This document shows, piece by piece, positions 21,934 through 32,176 of a stretch of DNA of 64,000 nt. This DNA comes from Isoetes taiwanensis (taxonomy: Eukaryota; Streptophyta; Lycopodiopsida; Isoetales; Isoetaceae), in contig JAJEKV010000013.1 of assembly GCA_021234155.1 (NCBI GenBank), positions 436,001 to 500,000 of the forward strand, read 5' to 3'. The notes under the pieces are model-generated. The model was not told the DNA's origin. It was given only the letters and a program-made list of their open reading frames with translations, and made no database searches. A program made the translations under genes and the position numbers. Positions within the stretch are counted from its first letter, which is position 1, and every line of letters starts with the position of its first letter.

Positions 21934-24900
21934 AGCTGGTTTCTTGGAATGTTCGGGGTGTTGCTTCCTCCCCAACTAAAAGAAGCAGACTTTCCATGGC
22001 TCTTGTTAGGTTGAATTCAGATTTCTATTGTCTACAAGAGCACAAGTGCAAAAAAGAGGATGTGCAAAAGGTAGCTTCTGTGGTCGGTAGGAAATATAAC
22101 GTCTTGGTGGCTGCAGCAGACTCGGCAAAAACGGGGATCCTTACAGCATGGAGACATGATATAGCAGTCACATTCAGTCATGCTGACAGATTTGGTCGCT
22201 GGATCATTATCAAGTGGTTTGATAAGGGATAAGAGTGGGGACTAGTGAATGTGTATGCGCACAATAGACCTCATCAGAGAGGTGCACTCTGGGCTGCTTT
22301 GAGACTAGTTCGACTGGGGGCTCATGTTGCATGGTTGCTGGTGGGTGACTTCAATATGGTGGAGTTGGAAGTTGATCGGTGCGGCAGAGAATCAGAAGTC
22401 ATCCAAGGCTTTGAATGTGAACAATGGCAGCGCTTGATGCATGACTGTGATTTGGTTGAAGTGGATGGCGATGGAACCTTCACTTGGTGCAATGGCTGGC
22501 TTGGAGCTGGTAGAGCATATGCACGTCATGACAGGGGCTATTATAATGCATTGGCAGCTACATATTTGCATAATTTCTCTCGCCAAAACATGCTTGACAG
22601 CTCTATTTCGGATCACAATCCGCAGTATTTCTCTTGTTCTCAAGATGGGGCGCATAGCAGGACCAAGACTTATTTCAAGTTAAACACTTCATACTTGAAG
22701 GATGAGGAGTTTAAAGATAGATGCAAGCAAACCTGGTCCTCTGCATTTGTGAGAAGGAAAGGAATGGCTGGGATTGTTGATGCTCTAGCTGCCGTGAAGC
22801 CCTTTGCTAAGTATTGGGGTCGTCAGCGAGTTGCTGCTAATCAAGGAATTTTGATTGCTCTGTACCAACAATTAGTGGCTTGCAGGTCTGTTGTACCATC
22901 AGATGCCCAGCAGGAGAAGCAGATTTTGGCCAGCATTAGACAGATGGAAGCTGAGCAAGTTCATCACGCTCGAGTTAAAGCGGGCCTGCAATGGTTCAAA
23001 GAGGGGGATCGTTGCACATGCTTCTTTTTTAGAGCTGTAAAAATTCGGAGACAAGCTTCCGCAATGGTATCTCTCCAAGTCCAAGATGGGCCTCTCATCT
23101 CTGATCCTTGGCAACTTAAGTTCTTTCTGCATGGCCACTTTTCTTCCTTTTTTGCTTCTCGTCGTCTTCCCTTCCAATCAGAGTTTCAGGAGGCATTACT
23201 AGCAAAGGTACATCCTATTATATCTGAGGAACAAAGAGCTACTCTAGAAGTAGAGATTACGGTGAATGATTTAGCATATGCTACCTTCCTTTTGAAGAAA
23301 GGAAAGTATCATGGAATTGATGGTATTCCTGTGGAGTTCTTTCAGGAGTTATGGGATTGGGTTGGCGATGATGTGTACGACGTGTTTCAGGATTTCAAGA
23401 GGCAAAGGCATCTAGACAAAATTCTTAACTCGGGCTGCATTTCTCTTATTCCCAAGTGTAAGGAACCTTCAACAATTTCGGACTGGCGCCCTATCACCTT
23501 ACTATCTTCTGTGTACAAGATTTTTGCCAAAGCTTATGCACAAAAGCTTCCGGATATTCTTGCTGATTCCATATCCTCTACACAGTCAGGATTTCTGCCA
23601 CGACGATGCATATTAAACAATGTAGCTGCTGCCTATGAAGGTATTTACTGGGCTCGACTTCAGGGCCATGAAATTGTATATTTGAAGCTGGACTTTGCAA
23701 AAGCATATGACAGTGTCGACTGGGCCTTCTTAGAGAAATGTCTCTTACGCTTTGCTTTTGGTGCACAATTCACAGCTGATGTCATGAGGCTTCATTATTC
23801 TGCTCGCTCTTCTATTCTCTTCCAAGGGGAACCCTCAGCATTCTTTCAGGTGGGTCATGGCATCCGTCAGGGCTGCCCTTTAGCTCCATTGTTATTTACA
23901 GTTGTGGCAGAGGTACTTGCCCAGGTCTTCTCTCTTGCCGCACAGGAGGGCATCTTGCATGGACTTCCTATGAACAATGGGTCGCAGGAGATCTGTAATC
24001 AATATGTGGATGACACTTTCCTTTTTCTGAGGGCAGATGAGCAAAACTTGCAGAATGCCGTTTCCTTGTTGGATTCCTTTTCCCTAGCATCTGGTATTTT
24101 TGTGGGTTGGCAGAAGTGTACAGCACTATGGGCCTCCAGTTCCACCATGTGTAGCTGCCTATCCATGGAAGATCCTTCCCTATGGTAAAGCAACCAAACT
24201 TCTTGGTATCCCTGTAGGTGTTCATATCTCATCAGGAGATGCGTGGGAGGCAGTGATTAAGAGCTTGGAAAAGCACCTTTTCTGGTGGTCCACAGCGAAG
24301 CTTTCCATGGCAGGACGAATCGTTGTGGCTAAGTCAGTTTTAAGCAGCACCCATGTGTATATGGCTTCGTTCATGTTGGCTCCACAGTCAAAGATACAAC
24401 TTCTTGTCAGGATTGTCAGGAACTTCATCTGGGGGGGAACAGAGGAGGGTGCTGCTGTCAAAGTCAGTCAGAAAAGTTCATGTTGCCAAAGCATTTTGGC
24501 GGCCTTGGAATGATCAATTTTCTTTTGCAGAGCAAGGTGATGATTTCTAAGTTTATTTAGAGAATTTTGAATAATGTGGATGAGTCCCTGGATTCCCGTC
24601 TTGTTTATCAGTCTTTGCAAATGTGCATTTCTTTTGGGTCTCGGTCTCTTAGGTCACTTTTCCCCTGGGCTCTGTTTTATCCATTAACCGCATACCGTAA
24701 TGCGTCCCCATTTCTTAGAGGATTGCTAGTTGCATGGGAGACTGTACAATCTCTGTTTCATTTTCACCATCTTGCGCACACTAGCACTACTGCAAGTTGT
24801 TGGTGGATTCCATTGGACGGTGGTCCTCTGGTAGCTTCAGTCCACCCATTGACACAGCGTCGATGGAGAGCAGCAGGTGTGCATATGATATCTGATTGGT

Positions 24901-25622
24901 ATAATAATCAAAGGCAGTTGCTGACATGGGAAGAGTTTAAAGCTAAGTTCCTCTTTTTAAGGTGGAATCAAGCTATTTGGCAGAAGGTGTCTTCAATTCT
25001 AGCACAAGTGGACGACCCCCAGCCTTGGGTAGTTCATGAGCATGTCAAAGCAGATAAGTTGGTGAATTCCATGTACAAGGTCTTGCTTGATGCTGACGTC
25101 TTGCCTCCTTCGTCCAAGTGGCCTTTGGTCATTCCTAGAGATCGGCAGAAAGCAGTATGGAAATGGGTATGGGATAAACTACTCCATCCCAAAGTGTCTG
25201 TTTTATGGTGGCAAGTCACTCATCATTGTCTGCGCGGTAATATTCTGGTGCACAGATTTCGTCCAGAGGTATCTGCACTTTGTCCCTTATGTGCACAGAG
25301 GGACGAGACAATTGAGCATTGCTTCTTCCTATGTAGACATGTCAGACATGCTTGGTTGTGGCTTCAAGGCCTCTTTCATTGCAATTTGAATAGCCAGCAG
25401 GTGTTATTAGCAGTCTATCCAAGTAGCTGGGATAATTTGGCAAAAAGGGTGTTTCATTTGGCTTCTGCATGGATCATTTGGTCCATTTGGAAAAGAAGGA
25501 ATCTTCTCATATTCAAAGGTCTTGCTTGTTCAGATGCACAGATCCTTCTTGATGCCCAACAACGAATTGTCAAAGCATTCAGGTGCTCATCAATTGCTAA
25601 TGAGGTGAAGAGCCGTATTTAG
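21930..25622 (+). pseudogene. LINE ORF2: AP endonuclease, reverse transcriptase, zf-RVT
   Basis: The endonuclease begins KLVSWNVRGVASSP (21933 on), with LQEHK, VNVYAHN, LLVGDFNMVE and SDHNP (the SDH catalytic motif). The reverse transcriptase shows KKGKYHGIDGIPVEFFQ, SLIPKCKEPSTISDWRPI, STQSGFLPRRCILNN, LDFAKAYDSVDW, GHGIRQGCPLAPLLF and the active site QYVDDTFLF (near 24000-24030). The thumb-type part LGIPVG...LSMAGRIVVAKSVLS follows. The C-terminus has the zf-RVT pattern CPLCAQRDETIEHCFFLC (near 25275-25335) and FHLASAWIIWSIWKRRN. Breaks are TAA at 22230-22232, a frame change between about 24110 and 24190, another near 24480, and TAG at 24558-24560. The order and zinc domain place it in the plant L1 clade. 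The catalytic YVDD is intact, but the frame cannot be translated through. Confidence 0.93.
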
Positions 25623-25806
25623 GAGCACTATCTTCAGATTCATACTTACTTATGAGTTTTTGCTTGCTAGTCATATTGTTTAGATGTTGTATTTGAGTGG
25701 GGTGGTCTTGCTCTGGTGGACATTCTCTCCACTGAGTTATTAGTCCCCGTTGTACTCTGTGACTTTCTCTGGATAATAAAGGCTCAAGTCCTTCAAAAAA
25801 AAAAAA

Positions 25807-25986
25807 AACTTCATACAATGCTAGATGTTTCAATGGGTTTATGTGTATTATTAGTATAACTTCATACAATGCTAGATGTTTTTAAAATATAGAACCCAAT
25901 GTATTTTTATAATAACTTCATACGGTGCTGGATGTTTTTAAAATATAGAACCCTAATCAGACTACATTCCATATTAACTATTTATA
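25807..25986. repeat. Short tandem repeat at the LINE target site
   Basis: The phrase ATAACTTCATAC(A/G)(A/G)TGCT(A/G)GATGTTTTTAAAATATAGAACCC occurs at about 25855-25895 and 25911-25952, with a part at 25807-25830. The stretch left of the LINE (19990-20022) is a further partial copy, so the LINE landed inside this repeat. Confidence 0.6.
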
Positions 25987-27300
25987 TCAAACATATCCTA
26001 ATGTAAGTTGGTATAATGTAAGTCCTATTTTTCTATAGGGCAACCCATAGTGTGGGAGTTGCATAAGTCCCACTTTTCTTGAATATGTGATATTGAACCT
26101 CAAATGCAAGAAATGCACAAAATATATACCTGATTCATTAATCTCCACCTCAGGGTTAGGCTCTAATTTCTCTACACGTACATGCCTCCTATTTAATATG
26201 AAATAAGAAATCAAAGGCAAGCAAAGAAAGAAATGAAACTCACTTTTTGATGGGCTTGTCATCGACCTTGTAACTCTTCTTTTCACTTGCAATTTAGTGG
26301 ATTTGACGTTCACAACTTCTACGTCTTCCTTATCTTCTGCTACAAAAGTAGCACCTATCAAATGGTTTATGACCATCTACCTTTGAACTGAACCTCAAAT
26401 GCAAGAAATGCACAAAATATACACCTGATTCATTAATCTCCACCTCGGGGTCACGCTTTAATCTCTCTACATATACATGCCTCCTAGTTAATATGAAATA
26501 AAAACTCAAAAGCAAGCAAAGAAATAAATGAAACTCACTTTTTGATGGGCTTGTCATTGACCTTGTAAATCTTCTTTTCACTTGCAATTTAGTGGGTTTG
26601 TCGTTCACAACTTCTACATCTTCCTCATCTGACATTGGATCAGAGCCTTCAGTGCGACTTTCATCTTCCTGCTTGCCATTGTCTGGTTTGAATTCAAGGT
26701 AGCCCAACTCTTGGTATAAATCAGCAGGCAGATCTTCTTTGCACACTATGCAATGCATGTTTTCAATGCATATTTGAAAACAAAATAAGTGGAACTTATG
26801 TCCACAATGCAAATGCACTTGCAAGTCAAAATTCGCACTAAAAGCCAAGCTACATATTGAACAACCAGATGCCCTATCTATATGTGTCCAAATATCAGCA
26901 GTGGGCCTAATTACTGACTCATGCACGGAAGAATCCTTTAAATGTTTTAAGTTGCTTATCCTTGTCTCCTAGTCTTCTAATGATTCTTTTGTCTATTCAA
27001 GAGACAACTTAATTTTGTTGATATCATACTCGAGAGAAGACCTATTATCAGCATCTTTTTTCTGCTGTAAAACAGTTAGTAATGAAAGGCCATATGTATT
27101 CTCTTCTTGCTCCAACTGAATCAATGCAATTCTCTCGTCTGGGCATACTTCCTTCAAATCCTGCAACTTATTTCTAGCTTCAGTGATGCGTTTGGATAGA
27201 GTTGCTGTCATACGATCATAACCAGCAAGTTCTCCATTGGTCTCAACCAGCTGCATCTCCTTTGCTTTTAAGTCTTGCTAATGGAGTACTTGTTTTAACT
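25987..27300 (-). pseudogene. Coiled-coil and RING-H2 protein gene with duplicated exon and in-frame TAGs
   Basis: Reading right to left, a heptad-rich helical part (KAKEMQLVETNGELAGYD, TLSKRITEARNKLQDLKEV) leads to VIRPTADIWTHIDRASG and then a RING-type cluster: CSIC, 15 residues, C-G-H, K-F-H, L-F-C, and CIVC. This fits C3H2C3 (RING-H2) spacing (near 26745-26865), so an E3 ubiquitin ligase role is possible. An acidic segment and a basic exon (KPTKLQVKRRFTRSMTSPSKS) follow. That exon and its flanking introns are tandemly duplicated (26092-26385 and 26389-26690). In-frame TAG codons at 27278-27280, 26993-26995 and 26969-26971 break the coiled coil. The tail shares sequence with the locus at 115-640. 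The gene is probably dead unless the stops are errors. Confidence 0.6.
26092..26690. repeat. Tandem duplication (about 297-bp unit) containing an exon
   Basis: Two adjacent copies, offset about 297 bp, both beginning GAACCTCAAATGCAAGAAATGCACAAAATAT and running through CTTTTTGATGGGCTTGTCAT to ACTTCTAC(G/A)TCTTCCT. They differ at scattered single bases. Each copy includes the basic exon of the RING gene on the minus strand. Confidence 0.85.
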
Positions 27301-28859
27301 ATGGCTAATTTTTATTTTTTTTTAAGAAATCTCCCTTCATAAAAGTCGCCGCAAAAATTGCCCAGGCCCCCTAGAAAATTGTCATTTGGTTATTAATAGC
27401 CACTAATTTTTTCCATGCTGAAGAGGCAAAAAAAAATCTAAATTAACACAAACCATTACATCCAACACTTCTAAATTAAAATCCTCATTAAACCCCCTTT
27501 GGTTTGGGTGCATATTCAGACAGAGGGATGATATAAAGCAGGGAGAGCGACTTTTGTACTCCTTTAAACCGTTGTATAAAATCAACAACATTTAATACAT
27601 CATCTCAAACCTCGTTATACAGTATACCTCGTTGCAAACCTCGTTATACAGTATACCAAAACTTGTATAAGCATACCCCACAAACGAGGATCGTTATCTA
27701 TGGTCTAAATTGAGGAATAACTTGCATATATGCACATCTAACAGCTCTCAATGCCCGAAGTCACCCCCGTGTGAATATGCAACCAAATTTACAATTCTCT
27801 TGGCCGACTCAGTAAAAGCAACTGCAAGAAGAAATAAATTAAGAACCTTCTTGGTGCTAGATTATCTTCTGCAATTAAAGAAAGGCCCGAATATTACCTA
27901 AGATTTTTCATGGTCTTAACATGTAAAGTATGGTAAAACTGTATGATGCTGACGTTAGCAAGTTGGGTGTGGGTTTTCAATGGTCTTTTTGTGTTTTTCC
28001 TTCCGTAGTTGCTTTGTTCAGAGTTAAGTTTTTCCAACACCTGGTATACCGAGGAATAAGGCCGGCACAGTGAGGCGGTGGAGCGAAAAGCTTCCGGAAC
28101 TTGAGGAAGGTCTTCCGATTTGATCAAAACTGTTGCGATTTGAGCACAAAGCTTGCCGGACTTGCCAGGCTTTCCTATTTGAGTAGGGCTTCCTTCTGAT
28201 GCTTCCTGGATTTGGGCAGGGTTGTTGCAATTTCTCTTATTTTTCAGTGAAGCTTTTCGGCTTCTTTCTGAGGAAGGCAATTCCTGTTTATTCGTTTCAG
28301 GTGCAGTGGCTCTGTTCTAGCTGCAACACATGGAATGACATGTTGAACTGCTTTATTGAAACTCAAGAATGTGCAGCATTTCTATTTTCTTACATACCTT
28401 AAATTTTTATCATGATAATCGAAGCCATTTCCGTCTTAGAAGTACATTAAAATCTGCCAAACATTACCATGAAAGTTAAACATTCTCCAACATGATTAGA
28501 AGCATGAAAGCTTGTTCTTGCACCATAACCAAGGACATCTGTCTTTATTTATTCAATTTAATATGAATACTAGCAACCTTAAAACTTTCCACGACTGAAA
28601 CTAAGCATTCAGGTTAAAGCACCTATATTACTATAGGCTAACCTGAAAATATGCGCTCGACAATAATAATTATTCCTGCCATTTGAGTGTCCACACTGCA
28701 CCAGAGCTACAACAGAGGACCTGTTTGTCAATCCCTATTTGTCACAATTTTTGGATCTGGCAGGCCCATTATTGGATCTCTGTTCAACCCATTTATGAGC
28801 ATTTAAGACCATTTTTGGGACATCTTTCTAAAACTCTATCTTTTTGCCAATGAAGCAAG
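27301..28859. other. Intergenic DNA, nothing recognised
   Basis: Several short frames on both strands but no recognisable domain. A small direct repeat (CTCGTTATACAGTATACC at about 27610 and 27640) is present. Confidence 0.35.
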
Positions 28860-31683
28860 AATCTTGAAAAGGTTTCACATTCTAGATCGTATATTATTTC
28901 TCAAATGTAAAATTGTAAAACCATAAGAACCAACCTGGTTTATTTGCTCCAAGCTTCTGTATTTTGTCATGATCTGGCACAACCAAACAAAAGCCCAACA
29001 ACGAGCTATTTTAGCACAAGTCTCCATCACCTTGGTAAAAATGAGCTTGTTTAAGTCGTTTCAAAGCACAAATGCCCTTTTCGGCAGAACTGGACCACCT
29101 GGTTTTAATGCATCACAGGTTCAAGCTATCTACAGATGTGTAGGCGACCATTTTAGGCAGAAGTATTTGCATAGTTAAGCACCTAGGCTTATTTACATAA
29201 TACAGAGCTATTAACAAGTGGATCTAGGTACATCGAAACATAACCAAATTAGTAGCTTAACAGATCTGACAGGCTATTTTCACATGGCATAGAACTCCAG
29301 CTTACTTTTTGACTGCAACAGGCAGGTTCGACATATATTTTTGGCTGCTACCACTCCATGTTTGCTGCAACCACAGTGGCCACTTGGCGGCCATGGACAA
29401 AATCCATTTTTGACCTAACCACATAAGCTTCAACTCGACTTTGAAAGTTTTCAAAGGTCAGACATTCACCATTATTAATTTTTTCGTAATAAAGCAACGA
29501 ATACCATTTAATTTTTTTAAAGATCATGTGTAACCTTATGACACTTAGAAGGCCAAATAGTTACCTACACCAGCAGTTCTAGGGCAGAATTCAGATTTAA
29601 TTTTCTTGCTAAATGTCATACTCCCAAATAGAAAGCATTTTGTATTTCTACAATATTACTTATCTTTCTCAACCATTAGAACCATGTGCGGGGTTTGAAC
29701 CCCTATTTGTAATTTGTGATGCTAAAGAGCATTCTCGAACATTTTGCCAAATGCAGCTACAAGAACGATATATGGCTAAAAAATTAAAAGGTAAATAAGC
29801 TCTAACTTTTTTTGAAAAACAATATACAATATCCATTAAGGATCATGAAAGTTTGAAGGGTCAAATATTCCCCATTATCCATTCTTTTGTCAAATACAAT
29901 GCCTTAGTTATCCCCTAAGTACTATTATTATTTGTTATCCATGTCATCCTCTTGTTTCTATCCATGCCATCTTTCAATCATTTGACGGTTCATGTGTACC
30001 AACCTTGCCATATGTCGTTCCCAAGTGGGCATCCAGCCTAGGAACTTGTGAAAATCTTATACTTAATTTCCTCATCTAGTTCATCATTCCTTATAAATTT
30101 GAATGAAAATATATTCAACTTATAGATATCATAACTAGTGTGCAGTCGTTTAACAATTCAAAAACTATAGTCTCTTTAGAAAATAGTGGCAAACAACCTA
30201 CAATCGCATCGATCCGAGACATCGGATCGCCATTCTAGAATGGGACGAGCATGCATGTCATGCATGCATGCGGGCGGCGCATGCCCGGTTTGGGTTGGGA
30301 GTTCGCTATTTCAGGCGTGTTTCTGCATCCACGTCTCATCGGCGCTTCCTCTTCTCTCAGCAGTACCTTATTCTCTTTGAATTGTTTCCAGGCAGGGGAG
30401 GGGCTTCTTCCTGCCTGGTTTAGCCGATTTGGCGTATCTTTCTTGCTATCCTTTGCTGGCCTTTGGCCTCGTCCTGTGACCTCGTCCTTGATCCTAGTTT
30501 GTAAGGAAGTTCTCTGGTAGTCGGGCGCTTTGTTGGTTTCTTGCGAGTCCCATTCTAGAATCGCATCGATCCGAGACATCGGATCGCTATTCTAGAATGG
30601 GACGAGCATGCATGTCATGCATGCATGCGGGCGGCGCATGCCCGGTTTGGGTTGGGAGTTCGCTATTTCAGGCGTGTTTCTGCATCCACGTCTCATCGGC
30701 GCTTCCTCTTCTCTCAGCAGTACCTTATTCTCTTTGAACCCACCCTCCCCCCCTTCTTTGTTTATTGTACAAGTTCTGTTTATCATGTTTTTCCACCCGC
30801 TGGGTGATGTTTTTTCTCCACCCGCTGGGTGATGCTATTCTCTGGTATGTTTCTCGTTTGTTGTGTTGGTGATGTGCAGGTACAGGTTGGCGAGCGGCAT
30901 CCGTTTTGACTTCTCCATACGGGGGTTTTTGGGAGCGATTCTATGCCTTACGTTTGTCTAAGCCCCTTGCCGAAGGCTTATCACTAGGGTTTTTCCTCGA
31001 AAACCCGAAAGGGCGGGGTTTTTTAATCCCGGTGATAAGCTTTTACAGTACATCAGCCACTCATCTATTAGCATTGTATTTGTTTTGGGGTCCAAATGAT
31101 ATAATTGGATTTTCCCTTTATTTTTCGTGGGTAGTTCGCATGTGTGCGGCTACCCACTGTCCACCATTGTAGAAAATCTGCTGAGATGAATGAGAAGCCT
31201 ATCTATCGGGCGCTTTGTTGGTTTCTTGCGAGTCCCATTCTAGAATAATAGTTAGGGATGGAAATTTTCAAATTGTTTTCCCCCAAAAACTTAATCAAGC
31301 TTGGTCAAACAATACATCATTAGACAGATCGAGGATATAGCCTTTCAAAATATCAAATGTCATCTAAAACGAACTTTTGGATGAAATGTTATGACTAAAA
31401 TTGTAATAATGCTATCTTCTAACGAATAGTCTGACGTTTTTTTTTACAATAAGATCTGACGAAACATCTGACGCTTTTCCTAACGCATAGTCTAATGCTT
31501 TTCCTGACGCTTTGTCTTACGCTTATTCTGAAGCTACTGTTCTGATGATTTATGTGATGCATATTCTAACATAAATTTTTGACGAATAATCTGACGAAAT
31601 ATCTGAGGTAAAATCGTCAAAAAAAATGTCAGAAAAGCAATCGTTAGTATATTCATCAGCATAAACGTCAGGCAAAAATCTCC
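28860..31683. mobile_element. Dispersed repeat, copy 1, with nested insertion
   Basis: From ATCTTGAAAAGGTTTCACATTC (28860) to GGCAAAAATCTCC (about 31683), this matches 43038-44751 almost base for base, apart from a 1,042-bp insertion at 30205-31246 and about 80 bp (31256-31335) missing from the other copy. The right part (31390-31680) holds many CTGACG/TCTGACGAA words, like subterminal repeats of a DNA transposon. Short frames in it (such as MIWHNQTKAQQRA) occur in both copies, but I see no conserved domain. Confidence 0.85.
30205..31246 (-). mobile_element. Tandem pair of Helentron-like non-autonomous elements
   Basis: Two head-to-tail units, 30205-30561 and 30562-31246, share 177 bp at one end and 41 bp at the other but have different interiors. 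On the minus strand each unit starts ATTCTAGAATGGGACTCGC and ends with the inverse GTCCCATTCTAGAAT set inward, followed by a hairpin CGATCCGA-TGTC-TCGGATCG (8-bp stem) and ATGCG. An end repeat that is terminal on one side and subterminal with a hairpin on the other is the asymmetric layout known for Helentron (Helitron2) elements. The paralogous copy near 44392 is uninterrupted (CTACAATAATAGTT), so the empty site is visible. There is no clear target duplication beyond an ambiguous ATT, and T-T insertion is compatible. The interior of unit 2 has an inverted pair GCTTATCAC/GTGATAAGC (about 30978 and 31033). No replication or helicase gene is present. Confidence 0.6.
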
Positions 31684-32176
31684 TTTTGTCCTCCTAAGGG
31701 AAATGCCACATCAGCTTACATACTCTTCCATGTCATCGTTTTTATGTACTTATTTGAAAATACAACCCAACAAACCCAACAACCCTACTCAACAACCTTA
31801 ACAACCCACGAAATAAATACACCTAACATGGTCACGAAATTTGAATTTCAACATGGTCATGAAATTTGAATTTAAACATGGTCACGAAATAAATGCACCT
31901 AATGGTCACGAAAAGACATGGTTATGAAAGTCCAATTTTGTTCTTCACGTTTATTTGTAGAGACATGGAATAATAATGTGTATTTGCTGGGGACATGATC
32001 TCGGTGCAAAAGGCAGAGATCCGTGCTCCCTGAAATCCGTTGTTTTGGCTGGAAACCGTTACCAGAAATAGAAATTCATTTCAAAGAATGGCGCTACCTC
32101 ATTCCCTCCACGGTAAATTCAAGGTTCAATTCCTTGAGAGGGGATTTTTGTGGAGCTCTTCTAAAGCAGATATTCA
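31684..32176. repeat. Short imperfect tandem repeat and leader of next gene
   Basis: About three imperfect units of (A)ACATGGTCACGAAATTTGAATTT and shortened forms lie at about 31825-31930, after a CAACCC/CAACAA-rich stretch (31760-31810). The rest probably holds the promoter and 5' UTR of the downstream gene. Confidence 0.55.

Larger units (their letters stand above)
20023..25806 (+). mobile_element. Near full-length L1-type LINE
   Basis: About 5.8 kb with ORF1 and ORF2, a 3' end AATAAAGGCTCAAGTCCTTC (25775-25794) and an A-run to about 25806. ACTTCATAC flanks it on both sides (about 20014-20022 and 25807-25815), a likely target-site duplication. The target itself sits in a small tandem repeat: ATAACTTCATAC..TGCTAGATGTTTTTAAAATATAGAACCC recurs at 25855-25965. 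Several in-frame stops and frameshifts show that the copy is inactive. Base composition is visibly richer in G+C than the flanks. Confidence 0.9.
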
